Shown: positions 29,165-38,643, counted from the stretch's first letter. The stretch: DNA of 64,000 nt from Carnobacterium sp. 17-4 (GCF_000195575.1 NC_015391.1:1600363-1664362), one strand, 5' to 3'. The notes: a model not told the origin generated them from the sequence alone. Program-made: numbers and translations.

Positions 29165-29249
29165 ATTTAAACCCCTTTTCGAAACCAAACCTCATTATAC
29201 CTACTTGATTGAATAAAATAAAACAATTCTTTTTATAAAAAACAACTTA

Positions 29250-30290
29250 TCAAATAAATCGTTTTATAATCGGCAACTGTGCCATCCCTTTCACACAAAT
29301 GTAGCTGATACAAAAGATCATAGTAGTCAAAATTGGCACAGATAAAATTGGAGTCATAAACAGTGTGGTTACTCCTGTTTTCCATACAAGAAAGATAAGC
29401 AGTACATGAATCAAATAGATTCCAAATGAGTAGTTTGAAAATTCTGTAAGAACGCTCCTAAACAAGGTCGAAACACTCTTGAAATGCAATTTTTCTTTCG
29501 CTAATAAAAAGACAGCAGCACTCATAAAAAAGACATTTGGTGTCAAATATTGATAATGGAGATCAATATGCTTGCCTTGTTTTAATGATTCTATACTTGT
29601 TACTACAATCGTGCTTACCAACCCGGCCACTCCTAAAAGGTAAATCGCAACTTTGATCCATTTTTTCAAGTCATAATGAGCTAGGTAATAACCAGCAAAA
29701 AAATAGCCAACATATCCAAAAGTAATGTCTAAGTTAATGCCTCTTTCAGCAAAGGTTACCGTCGAACTTACAGGAAATTCATAATAGGAAGGTAATATAA
29801 TACCGACATACCAACAAAAGGCAATTAGGTAGAGAATGATCTTTTTCTCTTCTGCAATTTTTCTTAAAAAGGGAATCATGACGTAAATCTCAATCATCCG
29901 AAAAAGAAACCATAAATGAAAATGCCCTTCCTTAAATGCCTCAACGATAACGCCCCACACTTCGGCATTGAATGTTCGATATTCATTCCAAGTAAAAAAG
30001 GCTGCATACAATGCTGACCAAAATATAAACGTTGTTACCAATCGGAAAATATTCTTTTGATAGAGTTTTTTAATCGAAAATGCTCGATTTGGATCTAAAA
30101 AAAAGATTCCGCTCAGCATGAAGAAAATTGGTACACTCATCCGAGCAAAACTATCGTAAATATTTAATACTTGCCACTGGTATGAATCAATTGCATACAA
30201 TTCAAAATCGCGTGAGACAATGTGAATCGTAATCACTAAAAATGTAGCCGCTACACGAAGAATATCCGCATAAAGTACCCTTTCTTTCAT
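29250..30290 (-). CDS. acyltransferase-3 family membrane protein
   Basis: 346 residues with about ten hydrophobic helices. It has the family start RVLYADILRVAATFLVITIHI (the His of the R-x10-H motif) and SVPIFFMLSGIFFL. These proteins O-acetylate or O-succinylate polysaccharides, peptidoglycan or teichoic acids. AAAAGGAGATAAAAAACTA precedes the ATG. It lies close to the polysaccharide region and between galE and wall glycosyltransferases, so it may decorate one of these polymers; that link is inferred. Confidence 0.9.
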   Translation of the reverse strand: MKERVLYADILRVAATFLVITIHIVSRDFELYAIDSYQWQVLNIYDSFARMSVPIFFMLSGIFFLDPNRAFSIKKLYQKNIFRLVTTFIFWSALYAAFFTWNEYRTFNAEVWGVIVEAFKEGHFHLWFLFRMIEIYVMIPFLRKIAEEKKIILYLIAFCWYVGIILPSYYEFPVSSTVTFAERGINLDITFGYVGYFFAGYYLAHYDLKKWIKVAIYLLGVAGLVSTIVVTSIESLKQGKHIDLHYQYLTPNVFFMSAAVFLLAKEKLHFKSVSTLFRSVLTEFSNYSFGIYLIHVLLIFLVWKTGVTTLFMTPILSVPILTTMIFCISYICVKGMAQLPIIKRFI

Positions 30291-30356
30291 TAGTTTTTTA
30301 TCTCCTTTTAACTGTTTTATTTCCTCATTATTAGTATACCATCAAAAGAAACAAGA

Positions 30357-30400
30357 AAACGAGACAACCCTACATTTTCACATGAGGGTTGTCTCGTCTT
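30357..30400 (-). terminator. intrinsic terminator after map
   Basis: ACGAGACAACCCT pairs with AGGGTTGTCTCGT around a 13-base loop, with a T-rich continuation on the minus strand, 33 bases past the map stop. Confidence 0.85.
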
Positions 30401-30432
30401 CTTAGTTTTCTCAAATTTAATAATTTTCTAGA

Positions 30433-31188
30433 TTAGTCTTTTTGTTCCGTCAAAATTTTTGGACCATCTTTTGTGATCGCTAATGTGTGTTCAAATTGAC
30501 AACTTAATCCACCGTCTTTTGTGCGGGCAGTCCAACCGTTGTCATCCATTTTAGACTTCCATGTTCCAGTATTGACCATGGGTTCAATCGTAATCACCAT
30601 ACCTTCTTTTAAGCGAAGGCCTTTTCCAGCTTCCCCATAATGTGGTACAGATGGTGCTTCATGCATAGTGGGTCCAATCCCGTGTCCAACAAATTCACGA
30701 ACTACAGAGAATCCTTCTGCTTCAACGTACGTTTGGATAGCATGGCCGATGTCGCCGATACGATTTCCAACTTGTGCTTGCTCAATCCCTAGGTAAAGAG
30801 CTTTTTTTGTTACTTCCATCAATTTTTCCGTTTCAGGAGTTCCTTCACCGACGATATAGCTCCAGCAAGAATCAGACATAGCTCCTTTTAAATTAACAAC
30901 CATATCGACTTTGATCAAATCCCCATTTTTCAAAATTTCTTTTTTGCTTGGGAAGCCATGACAAATTTCATCATTCACGCTGACACATGTTGCATATTCA
31001 TATCCTTCAAACCCAATTTGTTCTGGGATAGCTCCGTGTTCTTCAATATAATTGTGTGCAAATTCGTTGATTTCCCAGCTTGTAATACCTGGTTTGATAA
31101 AATCTCTTAAGGCTACATGGACATTCGCCAACAAAGCACCTGATTCATCCATTGCATCAATTTCACGTTGTGATTTTAGTGTAATCAA
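30433..31188 (-). CDS. map: type I methionine aminopeptidase
   Basis: A 251-residue enzyme that removes the initiator methionine from new proteins. The five metal ligands are recognisable: Asp in LIKVDMVV, Asp in MSDSCWSY, His in GHGIGPTMHE, Glu in ITIEPMV and Glu in CQFEHTLAI. The start is TTG 31188, after AGAGGAACGAAA. It is a housekeeping gene with its own terminator, in a single-gene unit divergent from the pseudouridine synthase. Confidence 0.97.
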   Translation of the reverse strand: MITLKSQREIDAMDESGALLANVHVALRDFIKPGITSWEINEFAHNYIEEHGAIPEQIGFEGYEYATCVSVNDEICHGFPSKKEILKNGDLIKVDMVVNLKGAMSDSCWSYIVGEGTPETEKLMEVTKKALYLGIEQAQVGNRIGDIGHAIQTYVEAEGFSVVREFVGHGIGPTMHEAPSVPHYGEAGKGLRLKEGMVITIEPMVNTGTWKSKMDDNGWTARTKDGGLSCQFEHTLAITKDGPKILTEQKD

Positions 31189-31460
31189 TTTCGTTCCTCT
31201 TTTCTATTTAGTCATTCATATGAGTTTGTTTTTACTCTTCTATTCATTATAAGCTTAATTCTTAAAATTGTGAACCATTCTTCTGATTGATTAAAATTTA
31301 TGCCTTTTCTCTCATAAATAAATGGTTTTAATTCTTAATTTTAGTGTGAATTAATCTTTAAAAGGCTTTCTATTTGAAAATTTCTTACTTTAGGGTTATT
31401 TTTATGCCGTTTTCCGTTATACTTTACTTTAGAACAATTAATGAGAGCGAGTGGTTTTTA

Positions 31461-32369
31461 ATGAGTAAAAAAACAACCTATACCCCTAAAAAAAATACCA
31501 ATAATCAGCTATATACGGTAACTGAACCAATGGAATTACTGCCTTTTCTATTAAGTATCATGAGTCACACAAGTCGTAATTCAGTCAAATCAATTTTAAC
31601 CAGAGGCCAAGTGACTGTGGATGGAAAAGTAATAAAAAAACATAACCATCCTTTGCTTCCTAATCAAGTTGTCGCAATTCAATCCAATAAAGCAGCGATT
31701 AAAGAGACAGCTTTAGTTGGAATGACTATTCTGTATGAAGACGATGCGATTATTGTTATCGATAAAGAAGCTGGTTTATTGTCTATTGCTGCTAAATTCG
31801 CTCAAGAATTAACAGCACACCGTCAATTGATCAACTATGTCAAACAAGAGAATCACAACAACCGTATATACGTGGTTCATCGCTTAGACCGCGATACTTC
31901 AGGTGTAATGGTTTTTGCAAAAACAGAACAGGTCAAACAAGAGATGCAAGAAAACTGGAAAGACATCGTCAAAGAACGGATCTACTCTGTTTTAGTCGAA
32001 GGCATCGTTTCTGAAGATGAAGGCTCGATTAAGACGTGGTTAACAGAAAGCAAAGCGATGAAAGTTCATTCAGCTACCTATGATAATGGTGGGAAATTAG
32101 CCATTACCCATTACAAAAAAATACGGAACAACGATGAATTCACATTACTAGAAGCACGTTTGGAAACTGGACGTAAAAACCAAATTCGTGTTCATATGGA
32201 AACACTTGGTCACCCCGTTGCAGGAGACAAGAAATATGGCGCAACTTCTAATCCTTTAAAACGATTGGGTTTGCATGCCACTACATTAGCTTTGATTCAC
32301 CCTACTAGCAAAGAACTGGTTCGGTTCCATTCAAAAGTGCCTAAAGTTTTCTTGATGCACTCAAAATAG
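31461..32369 (+). CDS. RluA-family pseudouridine synthase
   Basis: 302 residues. An N-terminal S4-like RNA-binding part (SRNSVKSILTRGQVTVDGKV) is followed by the catalytic domain with VVHRLDRDTSGVMVFAKT, where the Asp of HRLDRDTSG is the nucleophile, and TGRKNQIRVHMETLGHPVAGD. It isomerises specific uridines in rRNA or tRNA; the target cannot be told. I start at the ATG before SKKTTYTPKK because the longer frame from 31374 has an atypical hydrophobic leader. No clear ribosome-binding site precedes either. Confidence 0.93.
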   Translation: MSKKTTYTPKKNTNNQLYTVTEPMELLPFLLSIMSHTSRNSVKSILTRGQVTVDGKVIKKHNHPLLPNQVVAIQSNKAAIKETALVGMTILYEDDAIIVIDKEAGLLSIAAKFAQELTAHRQLINYVKQENHNNRIYVVHRLDRDTSGVMVFAKTEQVKQEMQENWKDIVKERIYSVLVEGIVSEDEGSIKTWLTESKAMKVHSATYDNGGKLAITHYKKIRNNDEFTLLEARLETGRKNQIRVHMETLGHPVAGDKKYGATSNPLKRLGLHATTLALIHPTSKELVRFHSKVPKVFLMHSK

Positions 32370-32480
32370 TTCTATATTAATAAAAAAATAATAAAGCTTT
32401 GCTTTATCTCTCCTCTAGTTCAATGGTATGATAATTAAAATGTCTATATTAGTAAAAGGGTTTAAGGATGGTTGGCGATT

Positions 32481-33221
32481 ATGGAGCATAAAAAAGTATC
32501 TGTATTAGGAGTTTCTTTTGACAATAAAACAAAAGAAACTTTCCTTGAAGAGTTAATGGATCGGGTCAACCACAAACAAAAATCTTTTGTGGTGACCGCT
32601 AATCCAGAAATTGTGATGTATGCAAAAAAAGATCCTGCTTATATGTCACTAATGAAAAAAGCGGACTATATTATTGCTGACGGAATTGGCATTATAAAAG
32701 GATCAAAAATATTAGGAACTCCAATTGTAGAACGAGTTGCAGGGTACGATTTAATGTTGGCTTTGCTTGAAGAAGCCAATAAAAAAGGCAGCCGAGTTTA
32801 CTTGTTAGGCGCACAAGAAGAGGTTTTACAAAATACTGTTAAAACCGTGCGTGAACGCTACCCTTCTATCAATCTAGTAGGTGCTAGAAACGGCTACTTT
32901 GATTTTTCGGATGGTTCGATTATTGAATCGATTCAAGCGACACAACCAGACATGGTCTTTGTTGCGTTAGGTTATCCAAAACAAGAACAATGGATCCAAC
33001 ACTATATGACTACCGCTTCAAAAGGTTTGTTAATGGGCGTAGGCGGCAGCTTCGATGTTCTTTCAGGAAAATCAAAGCGTGCGCCAAAAGTATTTATTCA
33101 ATTGAATATGGAGTGGTTGTATCGTTTAATTAAACAACCTTATCGATTGAAACGGATGATGGCCTTGCCTCACTTCTTACGCGAAGTAAGAAATGAAAAG
33201 AAACAATTCTCCAAAAAATAG
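32481..33221 (+). CDS. tagA: WecG/TagA/CpsF-family (GT26) glycosyltransferase
   Basis: 246 residues with SFVVTANPEIVMYAKKDP, ADYIIADGIGIIKGSK, ERVAGYDLM, FVALGYPKQEQWI and MGVGGSFDVLSG, the GT26 signatures. In the TagA case it adds ManNAc to undecaprenyl-PP-GlcNAc to make the teichoic acid linkage unit. wecB at 21722 could supply UDP-ManNAc. The start is uncertain: ATG 32481 is twelve bases after AAGGA, and TTG 32472 is closer. It is followed by a terminator and then a GT4 gene. Confidence 0.93.
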   Translation: MEHKKVSVLGVSFDNKTKETFLEELMDRVNHKQKSFVVTANPEIVMYAKKDPAYMSLMKKADYIIADGIGIIKGSKILGTPIVERVAGYDLMLALLEEANKKGSRVYLLGAQEEVLQNTVKTVRERYPSINLVGARNGYFDFSDGSIIESIQATQPDMVFVALGYPKQEQWIQHYMTTASKGLLMGVGGSFDVLSGKSKRAPKVFIQLNMEWLYRLIKQPYRLKRMMALPHFLREVRNEKKQFSKK

Positions 33222-33229
33222 TCCGAAAA

Positions 33230-33257
33230 AACTGAACAGATTTGTTCAGTTTTTTTT
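33230..33257 (+). terminator. intrinsic terminator after tagA
   Basis: AACTGAAC pairs with GTTCAGTT and runs into eight T, eight bases past the tagA stop. The next gene begins 47 bases on, so read-through or a promoter inside the gap is needed. Confidence 0.88.
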
Positions 33258-33304
33258 GCAAAATTTTTCAATAAAAAATCGAATGGAAATGAGGTTAGAC
33301 AAGT

Positions 33305-34393
33305 ATGAAAGTACTCCACATCAATGCGGGCTTAGAAGACGGTGGCGGAAAAAACCATATCCTTTCCCTGCTCTCTCAATTTGATCCTACAACGGCTGAA
33401 CTGCTCGTTCTAGAAAATGGCATCATTGCGGATGAAGCTAAAAAGCTAGGGATCGTTGTACATGTTTTTGAGCAGCAATCACGTTATGATTTATCTATTT
33501 TGAAACGCTTGACTCAGTTCATAAATAACCAGTCTTTTGATATTGTGCATACCCATGGCGCACGTGCGAACTTTATTTTTTCTACGATTCATAAAAAAGT
33601 TGCTGCGCAGTGGCTCATCACAGTCCATAGCGATCCTACACTTGATTTTATGAACAGAGGCATCAAAGGAACATTATTCACTAAATTTAATCTAGCCAGT
33701 TTAAAAAAAGCGGATCACTTGATTGTAGTAACGGACAGTTTAATGAATCCACTGCTTCAATTAGGCATCAACAAAAATAAACTAACCATTATTTATAATG
33801 GGTTACAATTTAATCCGGATACAACTAAACCAGCAATGACGAATGATAAGTTCACTTTGACTTGCGTTGCTCGCTTGCATCCGATTAAAGGACACGAACG
33901 ACTATTGGACAGTCTACATGCTGCTGACTTCACTAATTTCTCTTTAAACTTAGTTGGCGATGGGGAATTGAAAGGCACACTTGAAAAAAAGGTACAACAA
34001 TTCGGTATGCAAGAAAATGTTCATTTTTTAGGCTTTTTAAACAAACCACAAGTAGAAGAAACCATTGCTCACTCGGATATCACTGTCTTAGCCTCTTCAA
34101 ATGAAGGTTTTCCGATGGTTCTACTTGAATCAGCGAACCAAAAAGTGCCTTTTATTGCTACGGATGTCGGTGACGTCGCTCTCTTAGTGCCAGATAACAG
34201 CTATGGCTGGTGTGTTCCTGCCGATTCCGTAGAGTCGTTAACAACTGCTCTAAATGAAGCCTACGATGAGTGGGAAAATCATACCTTAGAAGCTAAAGGC
34301 GAGCGACTCTATCAATTGGCCTCTAATCAGTTTTCTCTTGACCGTTTTTATAAAGAAACGTTGTCTCTTTACGAAAAATTAGCGCAGCACTAA
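33305..34393 (+). CDS. GT4-family glycosyltransferase
   Basis: 362 residues, GT-B fold. The start is MKVLHINAGLEDGGGKNHIL, then FDIVHTHGARANF, IYNGLQFNPD, VARLHPIKGHERLLD and ASSNEGFPMVLLESANQ, the E-x7-E nucleotide-sugar site. It is next to the TagA-type gene and reads in the same direction, so it probably acts in wall polymer or glycolipid synthesis. A purine-rich GAAATGAGGT stands before the ATG. Confidence 0.9.
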   Translation: MKVLHINAGLEDGGGKNHILSLLSQFDPTTAELLVLENGIIADEAKKLGIVVHVFEQQSRYDLSILKRLTQFINNQSFDIVHTHGARANFIFSTIHKKVAAQWLITVHSDPTLDFMNRGIKGTLFTKFNLASLKKADHLIVVTDSLMNPLLQLGINKNKLTIIYNGLQFNPDTTKPAMTNDKFTLTCVARLHPIKGHERLLDSLHAADFTNFSLNLVGDGELKGTLEKKVQQFGMQENVHFLGFLNKPQVEETIAHSDITVLASSNEGFPMVLLESANQKVPFIATDVGDVALLVPDNSYGWCVPADSVESLTTALNEAYDEWENHTLEAKGERLYQLASNQFSLDRFYKETLSLYEKLAQH

Positions 34394-34498
34394 TCCGCTA
34401 TTTAATAAGTATACCCATTTCTTTTATTGCAGAACTTGCCTTTCCTTTGGTATACTCTGTTAAGGAAATACACACGCGTAGAAAAGGATGATAGATAA

Positions 34499-34954
34499 AT
34501 GACCAAAGCTTTGATTGTCTTTGCAAGTTTAACCGGGAACACAGCAGAGTGTGCAGATATTGTAGAAGAAGCGTTAAAAGATTTAGGTGTGGATGTTGAA
34601 ACAGTTGAATGCATGCAAGCTGAACCGGAAGATTTATTGGATGTCGACATCTGTATCATCGGTACGTACACTTATGGGAATGATGCAAATTTACCAGATG
34701 AATTCGTAGATTTTTATGAAGAACTGAGTGAAATTGATTTAACAGGCAAAATTTTTGGTACTTTTGGATCAGGAGATCATTTTTACGATAAATTTTGCCA
34801 ATCAGTAGTTGATTTTTCCGATAAGCTAGCTTCGATTGGTGCAGTAGAAGGTGCTGAAAGTGTCAAAGTTGACTTAGATGCTAATGAGGAAGATGTTGAA
34901 AATCTAAAAGCTTTTGCTAAAGCGTTAGTGGAAAAAGCAGAGTCTGTAGCATAA
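34499..34954 (+). CDS. flavodoxin
   Basis: A 151-residue acidic electron carrier. The FMN phosphate loop is FASLTGNTAE (residues about 8-17), the aromatic-loop region is GTYTYGNDANLPDEF, and the third loop is GTFGSGDHFYDKFC. It is a short-chain flavodoxin in length. AAAGGATG lies before the ATG. It ends at a terminator shared with the convergent TetR gene. A redox partner is not obvious nearby. Confidence 0.95.
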   Translation: MTKALIVFASLTGNTAECADIVEEALKDLGVDVETVECMQAEPEDLLDVDICIIGTYTYGNDANLPDEFVDFYEELSEIDLTGKIFGTFGSGDHFYDKFCQSVVDFSDKLASIGAVEGAESVKVDLDANEEDVENLKAFAKALVEKAESVA

Positions 34955-34991
34955 AAAAACTTCCTCGCCATAATGACGAGGAAGTTTTTTT
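34954..34991. terminator. bidirectional terminator between flavodoxin and TetR genes
   Basis: AAAAAACTTCCTCG pairs perfectly with CGAGGAAGTTTTTT around a nine-base loop and serves both converging genes. Confidence 0.92.
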
Positions 34992-35547
34992 ATGCTGTAT
35001 AATTTGGAACATGTTGTACTAATACTTGGTTGATATAATCGGTTACGTCTTTTTCGTGGAACTTCAAGAAGCCTTGTGCAATTAACACAGCTGTACCATG
35101 AACTGTAATCCAAATATTCTTAAATAGTTTCATTTTTTCAGCTTTAGACAAGTCTTTAGTTCCTTCATTTTGTTTAAAAACTTCGATCATCTTATCCAAT
35201 GAAATGTCATGCATTTGATCAGTGTCCAGTTGTGACTCAAAGAAAAGTGCTTTGAAAAAAACAGGTTCCTCTTTTGCAAAATAAACATAGTTCAAACACA
35301 TATTGAGCAATGGATCTTCTGTGCGTTCTTTTGTATAAATAGTCTCATCGATATAGTTTTTAATTTTCACAACGAGTTCTTGTTTTAAGTCATCCATGTT
35401 TTTAAATTCTAGATATATAGGCTGCGTTGAGCAATCCATTTTTTTAGCAATGTTGCGTGCTGTAAAACCTTCAAATCCTTCTGTTTTAACAACTTGATAA
35501 GCTGTTTCAAGAATTTGTGATTTTAAAATTGTTTTCTTTCTAGCCAT
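34990..35547 (-). CDS. TetR/AcrR-family transcriptional regulator
   Basis: 185 residues. The N-terminal helix-turn-helix (about 8-50) has ILETAYQVVKTEGFEGFTAR and NIAKKMDCSTQPIYLEFKN, where the STQPIYLEF recognition segment is characteristic of the DNA-binding domain. The C-terminal ligand domain is family-specific and unassigned. AGAGGTGAACTGAG precedes the ATG. It converges on the flavodoxin gene and no target gene is evident. Confidence 0.92.
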   Translation of the reverse strand: MARKKTILKSQILETAYQVVKTEGFEGFTARNIAKKMDCSTQPIYLEFKNMDDLKQELVVKIKNYIDETIYTKERTEDPLLNMCLNYVYFAKEEPVFFKALFFESQLDTDQMHDISLDKMIEVFKQNEGTKDLSKAEKMKLFKNIWITVHGTAVLIAQGFLKFHEKDVTDYINQVLVQHVPNYTA

Positions 35548-36091
35548 CTCAGTTCACCTCTTTTGCATCATTTACCAATAATTAGGAGACATTATAAACT
35601 ATTTTCGAATGTTTCAACATCTGCAACCAACAGTTTTTGACTTCTCTTTTACAACTAACTGTCCAACCTCATCTAGAAATTGAGTTCAGTGCCAAACAGC
35701 ATTATTCTTATGTTTGTGTTTAAAAACAATACTGTACCTGTCTTATTCGGATTCTCTCTCCAACAACCCTTAATTTATTCTATCACTATTGTGATTAAAA
35801 GAGAACTCTTTTGTACTGCAAAAACAAACACTTGTGCAGTATACGTTTGCATTATTAAATTGGTCTAGTCAAATGTACACTTAAAAAAAGATAAATATCC
35901 GAATGTTATTTATTGTCAAACTATTTTTGTTTTCCATTCTAAAAAAAGTTTTTTTCATGAAATTGTTTCTCTTTCTTTCGTATGCTATTATTGTCTAGTA
36001 AGAGTTTGAAACTGGACTAACTAGAAGTGTGTTTGATTGCTTTTAGTTTCTTTTGTTCCAACCTCATTTCGTATTATTAGGAGGAAAAAAT
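35548..36091. other. intergenic gap between TetR gene and pepS
   Basis: A 62-codon frame occurs here but lacks a ribosome-binding site and family resemblance, so I do not call it. The right part carries the pepS promoter. No repeat was found. Confidence 0.5.
35963..35991 (+). promoter_or_regulatory. putative pepS promoter
   Basis: TTGTTT (35963-35968) and TATTAT (35986-35991) with a 17-base spacer and TGC before the -10 box (extended -10), about 100 bases before the pepS ATG. Confidence 0.5.
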
Positions 36092-37330
36092 ATGGTATTG
36101 CCAAACTTTGAAGAAAATTTACAAAAATACGCTCATTTGCTTGTTAAATCAGGTATAAATGTTACAAAAGGACATACAGTCGTATTGCAAATCGATGTAG
36201 ATCAAGCACCCTTGGCTCGTTTAATTACCAAAGAAGCTTATGCTTTAGGCGCTACAGAAGTTATTGTGAAATGGGCCGATGATGTCGTGAACCGTGAACA
36301 ATTTATCGGAACACCTCAAGATCGTTTAACTGCTATTCCACAATATAAAATTGATGAATCATTAGACCAAATTGCTAAAGGAGCTAGCCGTATCAGTGTT
36401 CGTTCTTCAGATCCAGATGCATTATCTGGTGTAGATAGCGATAAAATCGCTGCTTATCAATCTGCAGCTGGAAAAGCATTAAGTGAACAACGTAAAGCGA
36501 CTCAAGCAAATAAAGTTAGTTGGACAGTTGCTGCAGCTGCTGGCGCCAAATGGGCAGCTAAAGTATTCCCTGACTTACCAACTGAAGAAGAACAAGTTGA
36601 TGCATTATGGGACGCTATCTTTAAAGCTGTTAGTCTTTATGACGCTGATCCTGTTGAATCTTGGGCTAAAAAAGATATCACGTTGAATGAAAAAGCTGAA
36701 GAATTAAACAAAGAACAATTTGTAGCCTTGCACTACACAGCTCCTGGTACTGATTTAACGGTTGGTTTACCTGAAGGTCATCGTTGGGAAGGTGCCGGTA
36801 GTGATAACGTTCGTGGCGAACGCTTCATGGCAAATATGCCCACTGAAGAAGTCTTCACTGCTCCTGACGCTAACCGCGTTGACGGTGTGGTTAGCAGCAC
36901 TAAGCCATTAAGCTATGCTGGTAACACGATTTTAAACATGGAATTTACATTTAAAGACGGTAAAGTAGTAAATGTTACTGCTGAACAAGGCAAAGAGGTC
37001 TTGAAAAATTTAGTTGCGACAGACGAAGGTTCTGCACGATTAGGTGAAGTAGCTTTAGTTCCTGATCCTTCTCCTATCTCTCAATCCGGTATCGTATTTT
37101 TCAATACTTTATTCGATGAAAATGCCTCAAACCATTTAGCTTTAGGCTCTGCTTATGCTTTTAGTTTGATTGGCGGGACAGAAATGTCGGAAGAAGAATT
37201 AAAAGCTGCCGGTTTAAATCGTTCAACGGTTCATGTTGACTTTATGATTGGTTCTGACAAAATGGATGTGGATGGTATCCGCAAAGATGGTAGTACTGTT
37301 CCCGTTTTCCGTAATGGTGATTGGGCTTAA
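36092..37330 (+). CDS. pepS: M29-family aminopeptidase
   Basis: A 412-residue cytoplasmic metallopeptidase that removes N-terminal residues from short peptides. The metal ligands of the family are visible: Glu in TAEQGKE, Glu in ARLGEVALV, His in NASNHLALGSAYAF, and His and Asp in STVHVDFMIGSDKMDVDG. AGGAGGAAAAAAT directly before ATG 36092 sets the start over a longer frame from 36053. It is a single-gene unit between a promoter and a perfect palindromic terminator. Confidence 0.95.
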   Translation: MVLPNFEENLQKYAHLLVKSGINVTKGHTVVLQIDVDQAPLARLITKEAYALGATEVIVKWADDVVNREQFIGTPQDRLTAIPQYKIDESLDQIAKGASRISVRSSDPDALSGVDSDKIAAYQSAAGKALSEQRKATQANKVSWTVAAAAGAKWAAKVFPDLPTEEEQVDALWDAIFKAVSLYDADPVESWAKKDITLNEKAEELNKEQFVALHYTAPGTDLTVGLPEGHRWEGAGSDNVRGERFMANMPTEEVFTAPDANRVDGVVSSTKPLSYAGNTILNMEFTFKDGKVVNVTAEQGKEVLKNLVATDEGSARLGEVALVPDPSPISQSGIVFFNTLFDENASNHLALGSAYAFSLIGGTEMSEEELKAAGLNRSTVHVDFMIGSDKMDVDGIRKDGSTVPVFRNGDWA

Positions 37331-37344
37331 TATAATAATTAATC

Positions 37345-37400
37345 TAGAGATACACAAAAAACGACGTGGCAATTGCCACGTCGTTTTTTGTGTATCTCTA
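37345..37400. terminator. 56-bp perfect palindrome, bidirectional terminator
   Basis: Two 28-base arms complement each other exactly with no spacer (centre CAATTG) and contain A6 and T6 runs in the arms. It lies between the converging pepS and S1-domain genes and can terminate both. Confidence 0.93.
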
Positions 37401-37411
37401 CTGTTTTTTAG

Positions 37412-38299
37412 TTAATCTTTTTTTACCAGACGAACAATTTTTCCTCGGACTCGTCTCTCTTCTTTTAAAACTTGTGTGATCCTGAAGGACACTGTATCGC
37501 CTTCTTTTATTTCTAAATGAGTCGGAATAGAACACAATGCATCTAAATTTGGTGCAATTCTTACAAAGATACCCCATTTTTTTATACTTCTGACATTTCC
37601 TAGCACAACTTGATTAGCTTCCATATCCTCTAAAGAAACAGAAACTTCATTTTTATATTTTACAATGGGTTCTACCCTCAAATTTTTATTTTCAGTAATA
37701 CGATTAAACCTTACATTTATTGTATCCCCTATAGTTAAGACATCGCCAATTGTAGTATGGTCTTCTGCGAAATCTTTATTGAGCATTTGAACAGAGGTAT
37801 TTCCAATTAAAAAGTAGGCTCCATAACGCAAGTTCTTGGTTAATTCAGCTTCGAATATTTTCCCTTTTTTTAATTCTTTATGTAGTAATTCAAATTCTTT
37901 TTCTTTTATTTTTTTTGCTGATCCTAGCATCCAACCTTCTTTTTCATTTATGCTGATTAGTTGAAACTGAATTTCTTCACCTACATAACGCATTAATGGC
38001 AGTTGATGCGTTTTAAATTCCAACTCATTCCGTTCAATAAAAATCGGAATCCCGTCTATTTCTACTTTTACGACATCACTAGCTAATTCTCCATCATATT
38101 GAGACGATAAAACGGTACTGGTCAATTCAACTTCTTGTTCAATCATATTATAATAAAATTCATAATCTATTGATTGATTCACTTCTGCATCGTTATTTAA
38201 AAAAACGTTTTCAATTCCTTCCAAAACTACAACATCTGTTGAGACTATATCCCTATTGTGATTTCCAATCCATTTTTTTACTAGATTCCTTATACCCAT
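37412..38299 (-). CDS. protein with S1-like RNA-binding domains
   Basis: 295 residues. The C-terminal 65 residues (VLGNVRSIKKWGIFVRIAPN...GDTVSFRITQVLKEERRVRG) form a recognisable S1/OB domain. The segment around LTKNLRYGAYFLIGNTS...IGDTINVRFNRITENKN looks like a second, degenerate one, and YVGEEIQFQLISINEKEGW like a third. The N-terminal 90 residues match nothing I know. The start is ATG 38299; a TTG at 38320 is possible. Likely an RNA-binding or translation-related protein; the function is not established. Confidence 0.7.
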   Translation of the reverse strand: MGIRNLVKKWIGNHNRDIVSTDVVVLEGIENVFLNNDAEVNQSIDYEFYYNMIEQEVELTSTVLSSQYDGELASDVVKVEIDGIPIFIERNELEFKTHQLPLMRYVGEEIQFQLISINEKEGWMLGSAKKIKEKEFELLHKELKKGKIFEAELTKNLRYGAYFLIGNTSVQMLNKDFAEDHTTIGDVLTIGDTINVRFNRITENKNLRVEPIVKYKNEVSVSLEDMEANQVVLGNVRSIKKWGIFVRIAPNLDALCSIPTHLEIKEGDTVSFRITQVLKEERRVRGKIVRLVKKD

Positions 38300-38643
38300 C
38301 CTTATTTTCTCACTCCTCAAAAATAATAAACAATTTGTTTAGTCGAACTTATTATAGCATACGTTTTTTAATTTTCATGTACTTTTTTTTATCCATTTAA
38401 CGACTGTTCTCTTTTAAATCGTTTGAATTTTTGTTTAGGCACTATATCGCTATTTTCATTAGGAAATTATTGAACAATTGGTGACAAATTACTGATATGT
38501 CACCAATTGTACACTTCTTAATTCTACTGCTTTGTCTTTTACAGCTAGTTTTACTGTATACTAATAAGTGTACAAACTATTGTTTAAATGTTAGTTTTCA
38601 TACGTAGATAATGAATATTACCATAATTTCAGGAGGAAACCTT
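38300..38643. other. divergent regulatory gap with 13-bp inverted repeat
   Basis: Between the S1-domain gene and the TetR gene. It contains the inverted repeat at 38474-38510 and a TATACT -10-like box at 38557-38562 on the plus strand with a poor -35 (TTGTCT at 38532, 19-base spacer). Confidence 0.5.
38474..38510. promoter_or_regulatory. 13-bp perfect inverted repeat, possible operator
   Basis: ACAATTGGTGACA and its exact complement are separated by 11 bases, 134 bases upstream of the TetR gene start. There is no T-run on either side, so it is unlikely to be a terminator. Confidence 0.5.

Noticed and set aside
34402-34671. 89-codon minus-strand frame overlapping flavodoxin
   Set aside because: It is antisense to a clear flavodoxin gene and has no supporting signals.
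35680-35868. 62-codon frame in the gap before pepS
   Set aside because: No ribosome-binding site, no similarity to any family I know, and it lies just upstream of a promoter.
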